Origin: Flavobacterium faecale
GTDB taxonomy: Bacteria; Bacteroidota; Bacteroidia; Flavobacteriales; Flavobacteriaceae
Direction: 5' to 3'
NCBI RefSeq assembly: GCF_003076455.1
Contig: NZ_CP020918.1
Location: 3,198,001 to 3,262,000, forward strand
DNA length: 64,000 nucleotides
A program made the position numbers and the translations under genes. Shown piece after piece: positions 61,469 to 64,000 of the stretch (positions are counted from its first letter, which is position 1; every line of letters starts with the position of its first letter). The notes beneath the pieces were generated by a model. The model did not search any database. It was not told where the DNA came from and saw only the letters and a program-made list of their open reading frames with translations.

Positions 61469-64000
61469 CTATTTCTTATAATACTTTTTGTATTTAGGGT
61501 ATGTAATTGCTCCTATAAAAGTAATCGTTCCCAGAGTATAGTAAATCCAATCTAAAGATTTAGCTTCTCCACTTGCGTATGAATGTAAACCTACCAAGTG
61601 AAAGTTAACTCCATAATAGGTAAATAATATCGATACAAAAGCAAACATACTCATCAAGTTGAAAGTCCATTTCCCACGTAATGATGGTACGAAACGCGCA
61701 TGAATCACAAATGCATAAACCATAATACTAATTAAGGCCCAAGTCTCTTTTGGATCCCATCCCCAGTAACGTCCCCAACTTTCATTGGCCCATTGTCCAC
61801 CCAAAAAGTTTCCGATGGTTAACATGATCAAACCAATAGTTAAGGATAATTCATTGATATAAGTAATCTCCTGGATATTCAAATCCATTTTTGCTCTGTT
61901 CTTATCATTCGTGAAAAAGATCAATAGTAAGGATACAAATCCTAATATCATTCCTAATGCTGTAGGACCGTAACTACCTACGATAACTGCTACGTGAATC
62001 ATCAACCAATACGAATTAAGTACAGGTTGTAAGTTAGCGATTTCAGGGTCAATCCAGTTCATATAAGCCGATGACAAAATCATTGCAGTAACAAAAGCTG
62101 CTGAAGCAACAGTTAATTTTGATTTAATATCAAATGCCAAACCAAAAAACATAGTAGACCAAGCTACATAAACAATGGCTTCATAGGCATTACTCCATGG
62201 AGCATGTCCAGAGATATACCATCGTGCGGCTAATGTCAAAGTATGCAGTACAAATAAAAATGCAATGACACCATGCATTGAATTTACTAGAATACGTATC
62301 GTTTTAGATTCTTTAAAAATCTGTAGTATTGTAAATAATAGCATCAAAATAGATGCAAATAAATAGGCAAATGGTAACTTTTGAAGTAAGTCGTACTTAT
62401 TATAAAAAATCTCCATCGAAATTTTATCTTCAGATGGTCTTACTTTTGATCCGAATTTCTTTTGAAAACCATTTAAACTTTCTTCTAAATCATCAGCATT
62501 TTGATAATCACCAGTTTGCGACGCATTGTTTAGAGAACCAAAGTACAGTGGTAAAATACTTTTGGTATAGGTAGAGTCCATTCCTGTTAAATTTGATTCA
62601 CCTAATTCTAATGATGAAACCCATTTGTTATTTGGATCATTAGGGATTGGAAAAATCTTTAAGATTCTACCACTCAAAGCAGATTCCATTAAATTTACTC
62701 TCTTATCTGTTTCAATAAAATCTTTCTCAAATTGATTTGGATTAGCTGCTTTATACGCACCATCCAAATATTGAGACAATTTATAATTCCCTTTTGCATC
62801 AAAAAAAGCAACAAACGGAGCTGTTTTAGCCTTAAGATCTACCCCTATTAATTTTCGAATACTATCATTTCCAGCTCTCAAATGAATAATAGGAACTTCT
62901 ATCCACAATTGTGCATATTGTGACATAGATAGAAATACTTGGTCAGGATTCATTCCTTTGTATGAATTTGAATGACTTACTTTACGCAACAATTCAGATG
63001 AGAATGTATTTATCGGTTTCATTCTTCCACCCGCATCTTGTATGATTAAACGACCAAATTTTTCTGCATGTTCTTCTGTAACTTTGAATTTGTTTAGCAG
63101 AGAATCTAATTGTTTTTCTGTAGGTGCGACTCTGTTATGCGTTGCATTTTCAGCATGGTCAGCATGATTCTCATTCTCGTCATGATGATGAGCTTGAGCA
63201 AAACCATTCATACTCAAAAGTAGTACAAGAATGGTAACTAATTTAGATTTCTTAATTTTCACTACTTCTAATTTTCTTTTTAAATCCGCAAATCTAGAAT
63301 CTTTTGTAAACATGATAGCCATCATAGCAAAATACAATAAAAAATAGCCAAAATAAGTGATATTCGTACCCCAGAAATCATGATTTACAGACAATACTGT
63401 CCCTTTTTCATCTGGATCAAAAGACGATTGAAAAAATCGATATCCTTTGTGATCCAAAACATTATTCATAAAAATACGAGCATCAAAAGTTTCATCATCT
63501 TGTACCGTCACTTTACTTTCAAAAGAAGAATAACTTTTCTCAGTCCCAGGATATTTTGATGCTATAAAATCGTTTAATTTGATTTTGAACGGTAGTTCGT
63601 AAGCTTTACTTCCGTAGAACAAACTATAGTCTTTATTACCAATTTTAACTGTTTTGGCCTCTCCTACTTTACCTTTTGAACCAGTAAGGGTAACTAACTT
63701 TTCTTGTCCTTCAGCTTTCACCTTTACAATCAAAGCATTCTCCCCGCCTTTAGCTTTATAATCGTTGTCAGATTCATAAGCAATAACACCTTTAACAGGC
63801 ATATCAGGTAACACAAAACGCATTTCGCCAATGCTGTACAAAGAACGCATCATCAAGGGTTGAACATCGTTTTTAGTAACTTTCCCTTTTAGCTTATCAG
63901 CCATTCGCATAAAATCTCCTTCAAAAGGAGTTTGTATGGTAAATTCTTTTCCTGTAGTGTTAATGTTGATCGCACCTTCGGTAAATTTATTTAAGGAGAA
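61469..64000 (-). CDS. ccsBA: Fused ResB/CcsA cytochrome c maturation protein, 5' end beyond the window
   Basis: At least 843 residues, in frame to the right edge; upstream of the first ATG (63910) the frame stays open through FSLNKFTEGAINI and EFTIQTPFEGDF, so the true start lies beyond 64000. The N-terminal part seen is ResB/CcsB-like (TFDARIFMNNVLDHKGYRFF). The C-terminal half is CcsA with six to eight helices and the heme-handling motif GRYWGWDPKETWALISIMVY near residue 750, plus conserved His residues in VIHARF and in HVAVIVGSYG. It exports heme and attaches it to apocytochromes c (system II). Active on the outer face of the inner membrane. His-rich linker (HHHDENENHADHAE) precedes CcsA. 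Confidence 0.93.
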   Translation of the reverse strand, partial: FSLNKFTEGAININTTGKEFTIQTPFEGDFMRMADKLKGKVTKNDVQPLMMRSLYSIGEMRFVLPDMPVKGVIAYESDNDYKAKGGENALIVKVKAEGQEKLVTLTGSKGKVGEAKTVKIGNKDYSLFYGSKAYELPFKIKLNDFIASKYPGTEKSYSSFESKVTVQDDETFDARIFMNNVLDHKGYRFFQSSFDPDEKGTVLSVNHDFWGTNITYFGYFLLYFAMMAIMFTKDSRFADLKRKLEVVKIKKSKLVTILVLLLSMNGFAQAHHHDENENHADHAENATHNRVAPTEKQLDSLLNKFKVTEEHAEKFGRLIIQDAGGRMKPINTFSSELLRKVSHSNSYKGMNPDQVFLSMSQYAQLWIEVPIIHLRAGNDSIRKLIGVDLKAKTAPFVAFFDAKGNYKLSQYLDGAYKAANPNQFEKDFIETDKRVNLMESALSGRILKIFPIPNDPNNKWVSSLELGESNLTGMDSTYTKSILPLYFGSLNNASQTGDYQNADDLEESLNGFQKKFGSKVRPSEDKISMEIFYNKYDLLQKLPFAYLFASILMLLFTILQIFKESKTIRILVNSMHGVIAFLFVLHTLTLAARWYISGHAPWSNAYEAIVYVAWSTMFFGLAFDIKSKLTVASAAFVTAMILSSAYMNWIDPEIANLQPVLNSYWLMIHVAVIVGSYGPTALGMILGFVSLLLIFFTNDKNRAKMDLNIQEITYINELSLTIGLIMLTIGNFLGGQWANESWGRYWGWDPKETWALISIMVYAFVIHARFVPSLRGKWTFNLMSMFAFVSILFTYYGVNFHLVGLHSYASGEAKSLDWIYYTLGTITFIGAITYPKYKKYYKK

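Overview
The window reads as chromosomal DNA of a Flavobacterium-like member of the Bacteroidota. The evidence is low G+C, recurring TAnnTTTG -7 promoter boxes instead of TATAAT, the virtual absence of Shine-Dalgarno sequences, PorX (the type IX secretion regulator), a fused LpxC/FabZ, a fused E1 alpha/beta 2-oxoacid dehydrogenase, a fused ResB/CcsA cytochrome c maturation protein and a TonB-dependent receptor with an N-terminal carboxypeptidase-regulatory-like domain. No rRNA, tRNA, insertion sequence, prophage or CRISPR array is visible. Most of the window is ordinary core chromosome with a few accessory islands.

Layout. 1-4.3 kb, minus strand: a gene cut by the left edge, a DUF4258 protein, alanine dehydrogenase, TsaE and PorX. 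4.4-6.8 kb: a bicarbonate-permease (SbtA-type) unit with a small unknown protein, divergent from a LysR regulator. 6.9-8.4 kb: three 28-bp operator-like repeats in front of a SatD-like/DUF3307 gene pair. 8.5-14.8 kb, minus strand: a GbsR/MarR regulator followed by a complete RND efflux system, with a palindromic operator in its own promoter. 14.9-22.5 kb, plus strand: HD phosphohydrolase, lpxD, lpxC/fabZ, lpxA, efp, a second lpxD-like gene, an NTF2-like protein and sucD. 22.7-29.7 kb: a small unknown protein, a NhaC-family transporter behind a SAM-riboswitch-like leader, fabG behind another structured leader, a membrane VWA protein and a LysR/YeiH pair. 29.7-32.3 kb, minus: an exonuclease-like protein lacking catalytic residues and a cNMP/CBS/DUF294 signalling protein.

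32.3-43.9 kb holds DUF6090, HAD phosphatase, NTF2-like, amino-acid permease, MscS channel, outer-membrane barrel, MFS and TSUP transporters, a small Bacteroidota protein and an active M1 aminopeptidase. 44.0-44.8 kb is an array of eight 95-bp tandem repeats. 45.7-50.6 kb, minus strand, is the most system-like accessory locus: two proteins that together make one DUF4331 protein, a TPR lipoprotein and a TonB-dependent receptor. 51-64 kb: ung, a MutS2 without Smr domain, a DCC-family protein, a LOG-family protein, a catalytically dead M1-like peptidase fused to an outer-membrane barrel, the fused 2-oxoacid dehydrogenase E1, a possible gene remnant, and ccsBA running off the right edge.

The best candidates for undescribed biology are the DUF4331/TPR/TonB-receptor locus, the pseudo-peptidase/barrel fusion, the SatD-like/DUF3307 pair with its iterated operator, and the structured leaders before the NhaC-family transporter and fabG. 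All names come from reading motifs by eye; no database search was possible.
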